NCBI RefSeq assembly: GCF_014645355.1
Contig: NZ_BMLS01000002.1
Span: 434,001-498,000 of the forward strand
DNA: 64,000 nt
Origin: Bowmanella pacifica
Lineage (GTDB): Bacteria > Pseudomonadota > Gammaproteobacteria > Enterobacterales > Alteromonadaceae
Direction of reading: 5' to 3'
The translations under genes were made by a program, and so were the position numbers. Positions 25,677 through 33,680 of this stretch are shown here, in pieces. Each line of letters opens with the position of its first letter. The first letter of the stretch is position 1. The notes beneath the pieces are model-generated. The model did no database searches. It saw only the letters and a program-made list of their open reading frames with translations, and was not told the DNA's origin.

Positions 25677-26262
25677 TGCCCCGCTCTGGGCTTTGCTGCT
25701 GAATATGGTTTAACAATTCAGGAAAAAACCGGACAAAACAGGCTTCAAATTCCTGGTAATGACGCTCAATCTCTTCCACGCTGCCAGCAAATTCATGGCT
25801 AAAACGGATGCGTCCGGCGATGCGGTCAAGGGCAAAGCCTACTCCATCAAGCTGGGCATAGCTGGCCAGCCATTGTTGGTTGATCATACTGCCCACCACC
25901 CTTTGCATTCTCAGTGGCATAACCGCCATACGCTTGTCCAGGCGATGGTAGGCCAGCTCACAAAACGGCGCAAAGCCCACATCACTGTATTTGTGCCAGT
26001 GGCGAATCAAAAAATGGTCAAACAGCACATCCAGGGCAATACCGGCAAAGCGGCGGCGCTTGGCACTAAACAAGGTTTTGGCAGCCCTGACATCTGGATG
26101 CGTGTCGGTAAAACGGTCCACCCTTCTGTGATTATCCAGGCCAGCCAGTATGGGCAATGAGAATTGCGATGTATCCACCCCCCGACAAAAATCCCCGAGC
26201 AGATTGCCCATATGCGAGTCGGCAGTTGGCTTAGCCAGAAATAAATGCGCAAGATAGTTCAT
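25666..26262 (-). CDS. acpH: Acyl-carrier-protein phosphodiesterase
   Basis: A 198-residue enzyme of the AcpH (DUF479) family, which removes the 4'-phosphopantetheine arm from ACP. The family start MNYLAHLFLA is complete. A metal-binding series of acidic and His residues follows: GNLLGDFCRG, DNHRRVDRFTDTHP and ALDVLFDHFLIRHW. Length fits the E. coli protein (about 193 residues). It overlaps the tail of the opposing lipoprotein gene by 11 bases, and a weak GAGAG ribosome site precedes the ATG. Confidence 0.92.
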   Translation of the reverse strand: MNYLAHLFLAKPTADSHMGNLLGDFCRGVDTSQFSLPILAGLDNHRRVDRFTDTHPDVRAAKTLFSAKRRRFAGIALDVLFDHFLIRHWHKYSDVGFAPFCELAYHRLDKRMAVMPLRMQRVVGSMINQQWLASYAQLDGVGFALDRIAGRIRFSHEFAGSVEEIERHYQEFEACFVRFFPELLNHIQQQSPERGIIG

Positions 26263-26481
26263 AACTCTCAGTGTAATGACCCGGTCGCAGGCCGTCTATT
26301 TTAAAGCAATCCTCTTGTCACCTGACCTAGCAATACCAAGCGAGATTCCCCTCCTGTCATCCTCGCTTTCCACCTGTTAGCGCATTCCTGCTGCACTTCC
26401 CCGCCCCCAGTATTGACAAGGGACGCAGTGGCAAACACCATTGCCGCTCTTCGTCTTTTATAACAACGAGAAAATAACCTC

Positions 26482-28635
26482 ATGAGAATGTCCTTACTTG
26501 CACTGGCGTTCGCCAGCAGCACCGTATTTGCCAATGAAGGCATGTGGATGCCAAAACAGTTGCCTGAGATTGCGCCGCAACTGAAAGCCGCCGGCCTGGC
26601 CCTTGACCCTGCCACTTTGACCAAACTGACCGAGTTCCCTATGGGCGCCATCGTCAGCCTGGGCGGCTGTTCCGCGTCTTTTGTTTCTCCTCAGGGACTG
26701 GTTGCCACCAACCACCACTGTGTGTACGGCAGCATTGCCCACAACTCCACGCCGGAGAATGACATTCTGACCAATGGCTTTTTAGCCGATACCCTGGATG
26801 CAGAATTGCCAGCCCGCCCAGGTAGCCGCATTTTTGTCACCAAAGCGGTGCAAGAAGTCACGGATAAGGTCATCGATGCCAAGACCGCCAAGCTGAGCGG
26901 TAAAAAGCGTGTCGATGCCATTGAAGCTAACCAAAAGGCGCTGGTTGCCGAGTGTGAGAAAGACGAAGGTCACCGTTGTACTGTGGCTGCTTTCTACGGC
27001 AGTCTTGAGTACTACATGATCAAGCAGCTTGAGATCAAAGATGTACGTTTGGTACATGCACCGCCGTCCGGTGTAGGTAAATTTGGTGGTGACACCGACA
27101 ACTGGATGTGGCCGCGCCACACTGGTGATTACAGCTTCTATCGCGCTTATGTAAGTCCGGAAGGTAAGTCTGCCGATTTCAGTAAAGACAATGTGCCTTA
27201 CACCCCAGACTTCCATTTAACCATTGCCAAAGAAGGCGTGAAAGAGGGTGATTTCGTGATGGCTCTGGGTTATCCCGGCCGTACCAACCGTCATCGTCTG
27301 CCCAGCGAAGTGGCTGAAACTTTCGAGTGGAGCTACCCCAACGTTGTGCAGGACTACCGCGATGCACTGGATATCATTGCTCGTGAAACCGCCGACAACA
27401 AGGACGCAGAGCTGAAGTATGCCAGCCGCGTTGCCGGTTTGAACAACTATATGAAAAACCGTCAGGGCATGCTGGACAGCTTCGCCGACAGCGATTTTCT
27501 GGAACGCAAAAAAGCCGAGCACGCAGAGTTGACCGCCTGGGTTAACAGCAGCCGCGAGAACAAAAAGGCCTACGCTAAAGATCTGGTCGCTATCGAGAAG
27601 CTTTTAGGTGAGCGTCATAGTCAGGACCGCACCGATCATCTACTGGATGCCGCAGCCCCTCGCCTGCTTGGTACGGCACGTGGTCTGTACCGTCTGGCGC
27701 AGGAAAGCACTAAGCCGAATGCAGAACGTAAAGCTGGTTTCCAAGAACGTGACCTGCCCAGATTCAAATCCTTCGTTGCCGCCATGGAACGCAGCTTTGA
27801 TGTTGGTGTAGAAAAGGCCCTGGATCTACACGATCTGAAGAAATACGCTGCCCTGCCGAAAAAGCAGCGTAATGCCGCGTTTGATAAAGTCATGGGCATT
27901 AAAAACAAGATGAGCGATGCCGAACTGGTCGCCCTGATTGACAGCTGGTACAGCAATACCCAACTGACCTCACTGGAAAGTCGTCAGGCATTGCTGGAGA
28001 GCACACCAGAGCAGTTTGCCAAATCAGACGATTTCTTTGTTAAAGCCGCAGTAGCCTTGTACAAAGGTGACCTGAAACGCGAAGCCAATGAAGAAGAACT
28101 GGCCGGTAAAATTCAGCAAGCTTATGCCAGCTATATGCGCGCCAAAATCGCCTTTATGCACGACCAAGGCAAGGCCGTATATCCGGATGCCAACAGCACC
28201 CTGCGGGTGACATTCGGTAACGTCAAAGGTCGCGGTCACGGTACCGAAGACGGCAATGCCTGGGCACCATTCACCACCTTGCGTGGTATCACCCAGAAAG
28301 CTACCGGTGAAGGCGAGTTCAATGCCCCACAGAAACAGCTGGATGCCATCAAAGCTAAGCAATACGGTGACTACAAGGTTGAAAGCCTTAATTCTGTACC
28401 GGTGAACTTCCTGGCCACTTTGGATATTACTGGCGGTAACTCTGGCTCTGCGGTATTAAACAGCAAAGCTGAGCTGGTAGGTCTGGCCTTTGACGGCACC
28501 TTGGATTCAATCATTTCTGACTGGGATTTCAACCCGGCCAACACCCGTTCTATCCAGGTAGACCACCGCTTTATGCTGTGGCAAATGGAACTGGATGGCG
28601 CCGATAATCTGCTAAAGGAAATGGGCGTTAAATAA
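26482..28635 (+). CDS. S46 family dipeptidyl-peptidase (DPP7/DAP BII-like)
   Basis: A 717-residue exported serine exopeptidase of family S46, which releases dipeptides from the N-terminus of peptides. It has a short signal peptide (cleavage near residue 18), the mature start NEGMWMP, the catalytic His in TNHHC (residues 76-80), the conserved GGDTDNW block (202-208) bearing the catalytic-triad Asp, and the catalytic Ser at about 654 in GGNSGSAV. The residue 18 after this Ser (about 672) is Gly, as in DPP7, whereas DPP11 enzymes have Arg there and prefer Asp or Glu. A preference for hydrophobic P1 residues is therefore expected. A terminator follows at once; no partner genes are seen. Confidence 0.93.
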   Translation: MRMSLLALAFASSTVFANEGMWMPKQLPEIAPQLKAAGLALDPATLTKLTEFPMGAIVSLGGCSASFVSPQGLVATNHHCVYGSIAHNSTPENDILTNGFLADTLDAELPARPGSRIFVTKAVQEVTDKVIDAKTAKLSGKKRVDAIEANQKALVAECEKDEGHRCTVAAFYGSLEYYMIKQLEIKDVRLVHAPPSGVGKFGGDTDNWMWPRHTGDYSFYRAYVSPEGKSADFSKDNVPYTPDFHLTIAKEGVKEGDFVMALGYPGRTNRHRLPSEVAETFEWSYPNVVQDYRDALDIIARETADNKDAELKYASRVAGLNNYMKNRQGMLDSFADSDFLERKKAEHAELTAWVNSSRENKKAYAKDLVAIEKLLGERHSQDRTDHLLDAAAPRLLGTARGLYRLAQESTKPNAERKAGFQERDLPRFKSFVAAMERSFDVGVEKALDLHDLKKYAALPKKQRNAAFDKVMGIKNKMSDAELVALIDSWYSNTQLTSLESRQALLESTPEQFAKSDDFFVKAAVALYKGDLKREANEEELAGKIQQAYASYMRAKIAFMHDQGKAVYPDANSTLRVTFGNVKGRGHGTEDGNAWAPFTTLRGITQKATGEGEFNAPQKQLDAIKAKQYGDYKVESLNSVPVNFLATLDITGGNSGSAVLNSKAELVGLAFDGTLDSIISDWDFNPANTRSIQVDHRFMLWQMELDGADNLLKEMGVK

Positions 28636-28637
28636 CC

Positions 28638-28666
28638 CAAAAGGGAGCTTAGGCTCCCTTTTTTTA
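28638..28666. terminator. Rho-independent terminator after the S46 peptidase
   Basis: AAGGGAGC and GCTCCCTT pair around a TTAG loop and are followed by a T-run. The left side is A-rich, so it can also serve the opposing peroxidase gene. Confidence 0.88.
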
Positions 28667-28672
28667 TCCCTG

Positions 28673-29650
28673 TTACTGGCCGCTCAAGCGTTTGCCAAAA
28701 GAGATAGCATAGGCCGGTGAGCGCATTCTCAGTACCGGGTCGTTACTTGAGACAAAACCGCGGGACAACTGATTGGGATCAAAATTAATCGCCGTACAGC
28801 TCTCGCCCCCGGCACGGCTTAAACGCACCTTGCCAAGCAACACCTGCTGCCTGTCAGCGGGCCACCGGCTGGACGGGTCAATATCACTGTCGCCCGGCTC
28901 GCCCAGGCTGGCCATCAAACGATAACTCACCTCCCCTGTGGCAATTTGCTCAGCCAGCGTCTCTGCTAAAAAATCCGCAGACTTCGCCTTAGCCTCTTCA
29001 GCTTCCAGAGTTTTAACACCCGCCTCGGGTATCAACTGCCAGCGAAACTTGATCTGAGATTCATCCTTAGGCTGAAAAAAGAACGTATGCAAACCAAAAA
29101 ATTCGGTGTTGGCATATGAGGCCGGCGTTTTGGCACTTTTCAGCCAGGCATAATGTTCCTGAACACTGGGATGCGCAGCGACATAATCGGCCATTCGTTT
29201 GGGATCGCGCAGGCCTTGTTCATCGGGTAGCAGGGTGGATAAAAAGCCATAAAAAGTGTGCGGATCTTTGCCGGCGAAAACCGGAAAGTTGTTGCCGGTA
29301 AAATTATGCTTGCTGCCATCTGGCAGACTTATCTGTATGCCCATGCCGCGGGTACCAGGGGCACGTTCATCGGCCGCCGGGTTACCGCCCCCCACCGAGA
29401 AACGCACGCTAAGTGGCAGACTTCCCTGACTCAGCAATGGGGCGGAAGCAAAGGGACCGGTGGCTGCAGGTTCAAAAACACCGGCTGCACAAACGCCGCG
29501 AGCGTGTGTCTTACGCAGGCCAGGATGTTTGCCCGCCATCTTTTCAAACAATTGAATAAAGTCCAGCGCCTGCACTTGGGCAGTCGCAAGCCCGGAAAAA
29601 CTGAGCAGTAGTAAGGAACCAGGCAGTAAAAAGCCTTTTTTCAGAGTCAT
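28673..29650 (-). CDS. Catalase-related peroxidase (SrpA-like), exported
   Basis: A 325-residue heme peroxidase of the small catalase-related family. It has a signal peptide (cleavage around ATA, residue 24), the distal heme His at about residue 49 in KTHARGVCAAGVF, a central RFSVGGGNP block and a C-terminal proximal Tyr in MRSPAYAISFGKRL. The clade usually lacks full catalase activity and uses organic reductants. The ATG at 29650 is preferred over 29683 because GGAGG stands just before it and the signal peptide starts there. It converges on the S46 peptidase gene across a terminator. Confidence 0.88.
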   Translation of the reverse strand: MTLKKGFLLPGSLLLLSFSGLATAQVQALDFIQLFEKMAGKHPGLRKTHARGVCAAGVFEPAATGPFASAPLLSQGSLPLSVRFSVGGGNPAADERAPGTRGMGIQISLPDGSKHNFTGNNFPVFAGKDPHTFYGFLSTLLPDEQGLRDPKRMADYVAAHPSVQEHYAWLKSAKTPASYANTEFFGLHTFFFQPKDESQIKFRWQLIPEAGVKTLEAEEAKAKSADFLAETLAEQIATGEVSYRLMASLGEPGDSDIDPSSRWPADRQQVLLGKVRLSRAGGESCTAINFDPNQLSRGFVSSNDPVLRMRSPAYAISFGKRLSGQ

Positions 29651-29776
29651 CGCATCCTCCAGTGTGATTCTGTCAGGGTGCATAGACCGCGTGCGAAGGT
29701 GAGAACTTTCCGAACGTCAGAAAAAAATCATGCGGCTGCCGACAGGCTAGCTGATTAGCAACCGCATTGGGATAAA

Positions 29777-30202
29777 TCAGGCGTTTTGCATTAACCAGGC
29801 ATAGGCCGTCGTAAAAGCGCTCTCCTGGAACTGCTTAAGACCGGTTTCGGCAAACTCCACCGAAACGGGATTGTGCTTGAGTGACTCTTTCATATCGGTG
29901 CTGCCGTACACAATAGTCTCAACGCCTTCAATCAGCTCAATGGCGGCTTCCAGTTTAAAACCGATAGCACCGCCCGCAAATTTCCCTTTCATTGGGCGCT
30001 GACGAATAATCACTTTATCTATTTTGTAATCCTCTAACAGCTTGGCCAGGGTACTCTGGAACTGGCGCAGACCTTCGGCACTGTTGTCACTTAAGGTCAG
30101 ACGACGAGCCCGGCAATCGGGAATATGAAACAGCCCGTTGGTTAAGGACAACAGACACAAATTCGCCTCGTTGCTTTTTAATTCAATACCACAGACTTTC
30201 AT
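29777..30202 (-). CDS. DUF3010 family protein
   Basis: A 141-residue cytosolic protein of the DUF3010 family. It starts MKVCGIELKSNEANLCLL and has a RNase H/RuvC-like alternation: a first strand GIELKSNEA, a middle strand KVIIRQRPMKGKFAGGAIGFK and an acidic C-terminal helix. That fold is an inference from the strand order. The family is widespread in marine gammaproteobacteria and has no known reaction. It is a monocistronic gene. Confidence 0.85.
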   Translation of the reverse strand: MKVCGIELKSNEANLCLLSLTNGLFHIPDCRARRLTLSDNSAEGLRQFQSTLAKLLEDYKIDKVIIRQRPMKGKFAGGAIGFKLEAAIELIEGVETIVYGSTDMKESLKHNPVSVEFAETGLKQFQESAFTTAYAWLMQNA

Positions 30203-30410
30203 TATCTATCCCCGTCAATTACAAAAGCGCGATTATAACGTTAAAAGCCTGCTGGCCGGGATACGCTTTTAAAGATTTATTCCCTACCAGCTGTATTCGC
30301 TGAGCTGTATCCCAGAATTTATCGCTTTAGCCGCGATCAGCCATTACTCGCACTCGCCCCGGCCTTAGGAATTTGCCATAGTAGCCTTACCCATTTGCTA
30401 CAAGTGACCG

Positions 30411-31712
30411 ATGATGAAACCAACCACCCTTATTGCCTTCGCCCTGAGTGCGCTGTTAAGCCAAACCGCGCAGGCAGACTTAACCGCCAGCGAAAGTAAG
30501 CTGGTTAGCCATATTGACCAAAGCAATCCCCAGGCACTGGCCTTGCTGGAACAGGTGGTCAATATTAACAGCGGCACTATGAACTTTGCCGGGGTTAAAC
30601 AGGTGGCCGACGTGCTGATCCCGGAGTTTGAAAAACTGGGTATGCAAGCCCGTTTTGACAGTGGTGAAGCCTTTAACCGCGCCGGGCATCTGATTGCAGA
30701 AATTCATGGGGGCAAAGGGCCTAAGCTATTGTTAATTGGCCACCTGGATACGGTATTTGAACCCGACAGCCCGTTTCAGCGCTTTGAGCGTATCGACGAA
30801 CATACCGCCAAGGGCCCCGGCATCGCCGATATGAAAGGCGGCAATATCATTATTTTGCAAGCCCTTAAGGCATTACATAAAGCCGGTGAGCTGGCTGATA
30901 TGAATGTGATGGTGATCATGACCGGCGATGAAGAGCTAAGCGGCAGACCGCTGTCTTTATCCAAAAAGGCGCTGGTCGATGCGGCCGAATGGGCCGATAT
31001 TTCGCTGGGGTTTGAAAACGGCGACGGTAATCCCAAAACCGCCAACGTTTCCAGACGCGGCTCGGTAGATTGGAGCCTGAAGGTCAAAGGCGTCCCCTCC
31101 CATTCCTCACAAATCTTTCAGGACAGAGTGGGCGCCGGGGCCATTTATGAAGCGGCCCGTATTCTGAACAGTTTTTATGAAGAACTGCGCAGCGAAGATC
31201 TGCTGACCTTTAACCCTGGCCGCATTATGGGCGGTACCACAGTTAAACATGACCCCGTCAGCAACAGCGGCAGCACCTTTGGCAAAAACAATGTGGTGGC
31301 AGAGAGCGCCATTGTGACCGGCGATATCCGGGCCGTGTCATTGGAGCAACTACAACGGGTACAGCAAAAAATGTGCGCCATTGTGGCCAGAAGCCTGCCG
31401 CAAACCAGCGGTAGCATTGAATTTGGCGATGGCTACCCGCCTATGGGGCCCAGTGACGGTAACCGCACCTTGCTCGGTTTATACAGTCAGGCCAGCGAAG
31501 ATTTAGGCCAGGGTAAAGTGGAGGCGGTAAACCCGCTAAATGCCGGTGCAGCGGATGTATCCTTTACCGCCGCCTTTGTGGATATGGCCATTGATGGCCT
31601 GGGGATGAGCGGCACTGCCGGCCATACAGTGGATGAAACCGGCCAATTAGACTCGTTGCCCAAACAGGCCAAGCGCGCCGCTCTGCTGATGTACCGTTTA
31701 AAGCATCAGTAA
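30411..31712 (+). CDS. M20 family metallopeptidase (carboxypeptidase G2-like)
   Basis: A 433-residue exported zinc peptidase. It has a signal peptide (cleavage near QAD, residue 23) and the M20 di-zinc set in order: H111 and catalytic D113 in IGHLDTVF, bridging D140 in GPGIADMKGG, catalytic and zinc Glu in TGDEELSG (173-175), an acidic ligand in LGFENGDG and a late His in GTAGHTVDE. A dimerisation lid sits between about residues 210 and 330. Carboxypeptidase G2-like enzymes release C-terminal Glu. Either ATG at 30411 or 30414 may be used. It converges on the phosphoesterase gene. Confidence 0.9.
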   Translation: MMKPTTLIAFALSALLSQTAQADLTASESKLVSHIDQSNPQALALLEQVVNINSGTMNFAGVKQVADVLIPEFEKLGMQARFDSGEAFNRAGHLIAEIHGGKGPKLLLIGHLDTVFEPDSPFQRFERIDEHTAKGPGIADMKGGNIIILQALKALHKAGELADMNVMVIMTGDEELSGRPLSLSKKALVDAAEWADISLGFENGDGNPKTANVSRRGSVDWSLKVKGVPSHSSQIFQDRVGAGAIYEAARILNSFYEELRSEDLLTFNPGRIMGGTTVKHDPVSNSGSTFGKNNVVAESAIVTGDIRAVSLEQLQRVQQKMCAIVARSLPQTSGSIEFGDGYPPMGPSDGNRTLLGLYSQASEDLGQGKVEAVNPLNAGAADVSFTAAFVDMAIDGLGMSGTAGHTVDETGQLDSLPKQAKRAALLMYRLKHQ

Positions 31713-31723
31713 CAGCTTATTGT

Positions 31724-31757
31724 GGCGGGCTTGAGTGTCACCTCTGCCCGCCCTTTC
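31724..31757. terminator. Hairpin between convergent genes, probable terminator
   Basis: GGCGGGC (31724-31730) pairs with GCCCGCC (31746-31752) around a 15-base loop, followed by CTTTC. The stem is strong and the T-run weak. Confidence 0.55.
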
Positions 31758-31760
31758 ACC

Positions 31761-33602
31761 TTAGTTTGCCATTAACCACTGTGCCGGTTTAAGGGCGCGG
31801 CCGGTCAGGCGGATTTCAGCAATATCGCCGTAAAACGGATTTGCATATTCCCCTTTACTGCTGCTAATACCCACCAGCCAATCCTTACCCGGCATTAACA
31901 AAGCGCCTGGCTGTTCAATCTCGGCGGTGCGCATCACCCTGGCTCCATTTACATATAAGGTGTTGTGTTTACCGTCGTTTACCACGGCCACATGATACCA
32001 CTGCTGTTTATTCAGCGACCAGGACCAGTTGGAACGCGATGCCTGATTAGACGACAGTGACACCCATTGCAGCTCCATCAGGCTCGATGCCGCCAGTACC
32101 ATGGCTGAGTCGCTGCCTTTGCAGGCCAACTGGTGAAATTCACATACCTGCTGATGACTGGCCTGCTGGGCAAAGATCCCAGACCAGCTATGTTTATCTG
32201 CGTGCCATTGGGGCGGAAAACGGACAACCGCCTCCAAGGTAAATTCCGACAACGTACTTGAGGCGTCATCCAATGCGGATTCGGCCTTGAGAAATACGCC
32301 TTTGTCCTGCCCTTTCTCACCGTCGCCTTTAAAACGCAGTGCTCCAACAGCATGACCAAAAGGCGGCCTCTCGCCGCTTTGTTCAATCCAATCAGACTGT
32401 TGCGACTTGGCGGTATTCAGCGACGCCAATGCCATATGCTGACCACGGCCGGACAAGTCAGCAAACAGCATATCGCCGTTGGCGGCGGTTAACTGATGCT
32501 CATTGTCAAAGATCCAATAGCCCAGCGTACCGTCAATATTGCCGGGGTAACGCCCCAGGGTAGACTGGTTAAAATCACTCAGACGCGCTTTAAGATCCAT
32601 GGCAATGCTAAATTCCCAGCGGCTCAGCTCGTCGTGAGCCTGACGCTCGGCAACAGGAATGGCCGCCACCCAGGGCGAGAAGGAGCGAAAATTCAGCGCC
32701 TGACCGGCAAAGTCAAACTCCACCAGTTGCAGCATGCCGTTACCGCCCCAGAAATTGGACTGGTAATCCACCAGCAACATCACCACCTCTCGGCCATAAG
32801 CATTTTTAGCGCGTTTTACCGCTTCACCGTGGTGATGACCGTTAAAGGTCATAAAAATTTGATCGTTATCTTTAATCAGTTTGTCCCACAGGTAAGCGCC
32901 ATGACCGGTAAAAAACGCCTGCCCGTCGGCATCCACATTCAGCAGCTGATGGGTAGTTAGAATCACCGGCACATCCGGGTGCGCGTCCAGGGCCTGTTGC
33001 GCCCATGCCAGCGTTTGCTCAGACACCCGCCAGTCCAGCGCCATCACCATGAAGTGCTGATTATTGGCCTCAAACAGGTGGTAACGGTTAAAACCTGTTG
33101 TGTCATAGCCTGCCAGGGTTGCATCCTTCTTCGCCAAACGCTGGGGCGAGAAGTACTGAATAAAGGGCTCCTGCGCTCCGTTTCGCATCATATCCTGGTT
33201 GTCGTTAATGCCGCCTTGCACGTACGCCATCAGATCATGATTACCAGCCAGCACTGAGTAGGGGGTAGCCGGGTTTTGCTCCAAAATAGCCAGTGCCTGG
33301 CGGGCCGCCTGCCATTCACTATCATGATGGGGCAGGTCAACCACATCACCCAGATGCATGCTGAAGCGGATATTCTGTTTAGCATAATTGTCTGCAATCC
33401 AGCGGGTTTGAGCGCTGAAACGCTCGGGTGAATAACGGCTGTATTTTTGAGTATCGGGAATAACCGCCAGGGTAAAAGGCGGTTTACTGCTGTTTGTATT
33501 CGCCTTGGCGGCATCGGCAGGGCCAGACTGACAGCCACTTAGCCAGCTCAGGCTGAAAAGCCAGACCAGCGCCAGTAGCCGACGGGAATGAATCAGTGTC
33601 AT
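31761..33602 (-). CDS. Metallophosphoesterase lipoprotein with LamG-like C-terminal domain
   Basis: A 613-residue cell-surface or periplasmic lipoprotein: the lipobox LSGC has Cys at residue 24. A calcineurin-type phosphoesterase covers about residues 43-320, with metal motifs IPDTQ (D50), LGDVVD (85-90), GNHD (120-123), LTTHQLL and GHHHGE. A laminin-G/concanavalin-like beta-sandwich occupies about 430-613 (FTLEAVVRFP, WYHVAVVND, LYVNGARV). It follows the TonB receptor gene after a hairpin, pointing to a role in uptake of a phosphorylated compound: hydrolysis at the surface with binding through the LamG part. The substrate is not known. Confidence 0.88.
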   Translation of the reverse strand: MTLIHSRRLLALVWLFSLSWLSGCQSGPADAAKANTNSSKPPFTLAVIPDTQKYSRYSPERFSAQTRWIADNYAKQNIRFSMHLGDVVDLPHHDSEWQAARQALAILEQNPATPYSVLAGNHDLMAYVQGGINDNQDMMRNGAQEPFIQYFSPQRLAKKDATLAGYDTTGFNRYHLFEANNQHFMVMALDWRVSEQTLAWAQQALDAHPDVPVILTTHQLLNVDADGQAFFTGHGAYLWDKLIKDNDQIFMTFNGHHHGEAVKRAKNAYGREVVMLLVDYQSNFWGGNGMLQLVEFDFAGQALNFRSFSPWVAAIPVAERQAHDELSRWEFSIAMDLKARLSDFNQSTLGRYPGNIDGTLGYWIFDNEHQLTAANGDMLFADLSGRGQHMALASLNTAKSQQSDWIEQSGERPPFGHAVGALRFKGDGEKGQDKGVFLKAESALDDASSTLSEFTLEAVVRFPPQWHADKHSWSGIFAQQASHQQVCEFHQLACKGSDSAMVLAASSLMELQWVSLSSNQASRSNWSWSLNKQQWYHVAVVNDGKHNTLYVNGARVMRTAEIEQPGALLMPGKDWLVGISSSKGEYANPFYGDIAEIRLTGRALKPAQWLMAN

Positions 33603-33630
33603 GTTGCATCCTGTAAAGGCAGGGAAATAA

Positions 33631-33668
33631 ACAAAAACAGCCCCCGCTTAAACAAGCGGAGGCTGTCT
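33631..33668 (-). terminator. Hairpin between TonB receptor and phosphoesterase genes
   Basis: A 12-bp stem with one mismatch (CAGCC-CCGCTT against AAGCGG-GGCTG) is followed on the minus strand by TTTTTG. It sits inside an apparent operon, so it may be a partial terminator that makes the receptor mRNA more abundant than the phosphoesterase mRNA. Confidence 0.65.
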
Positions 33669-33680
33669 ATCAACTAAGGC

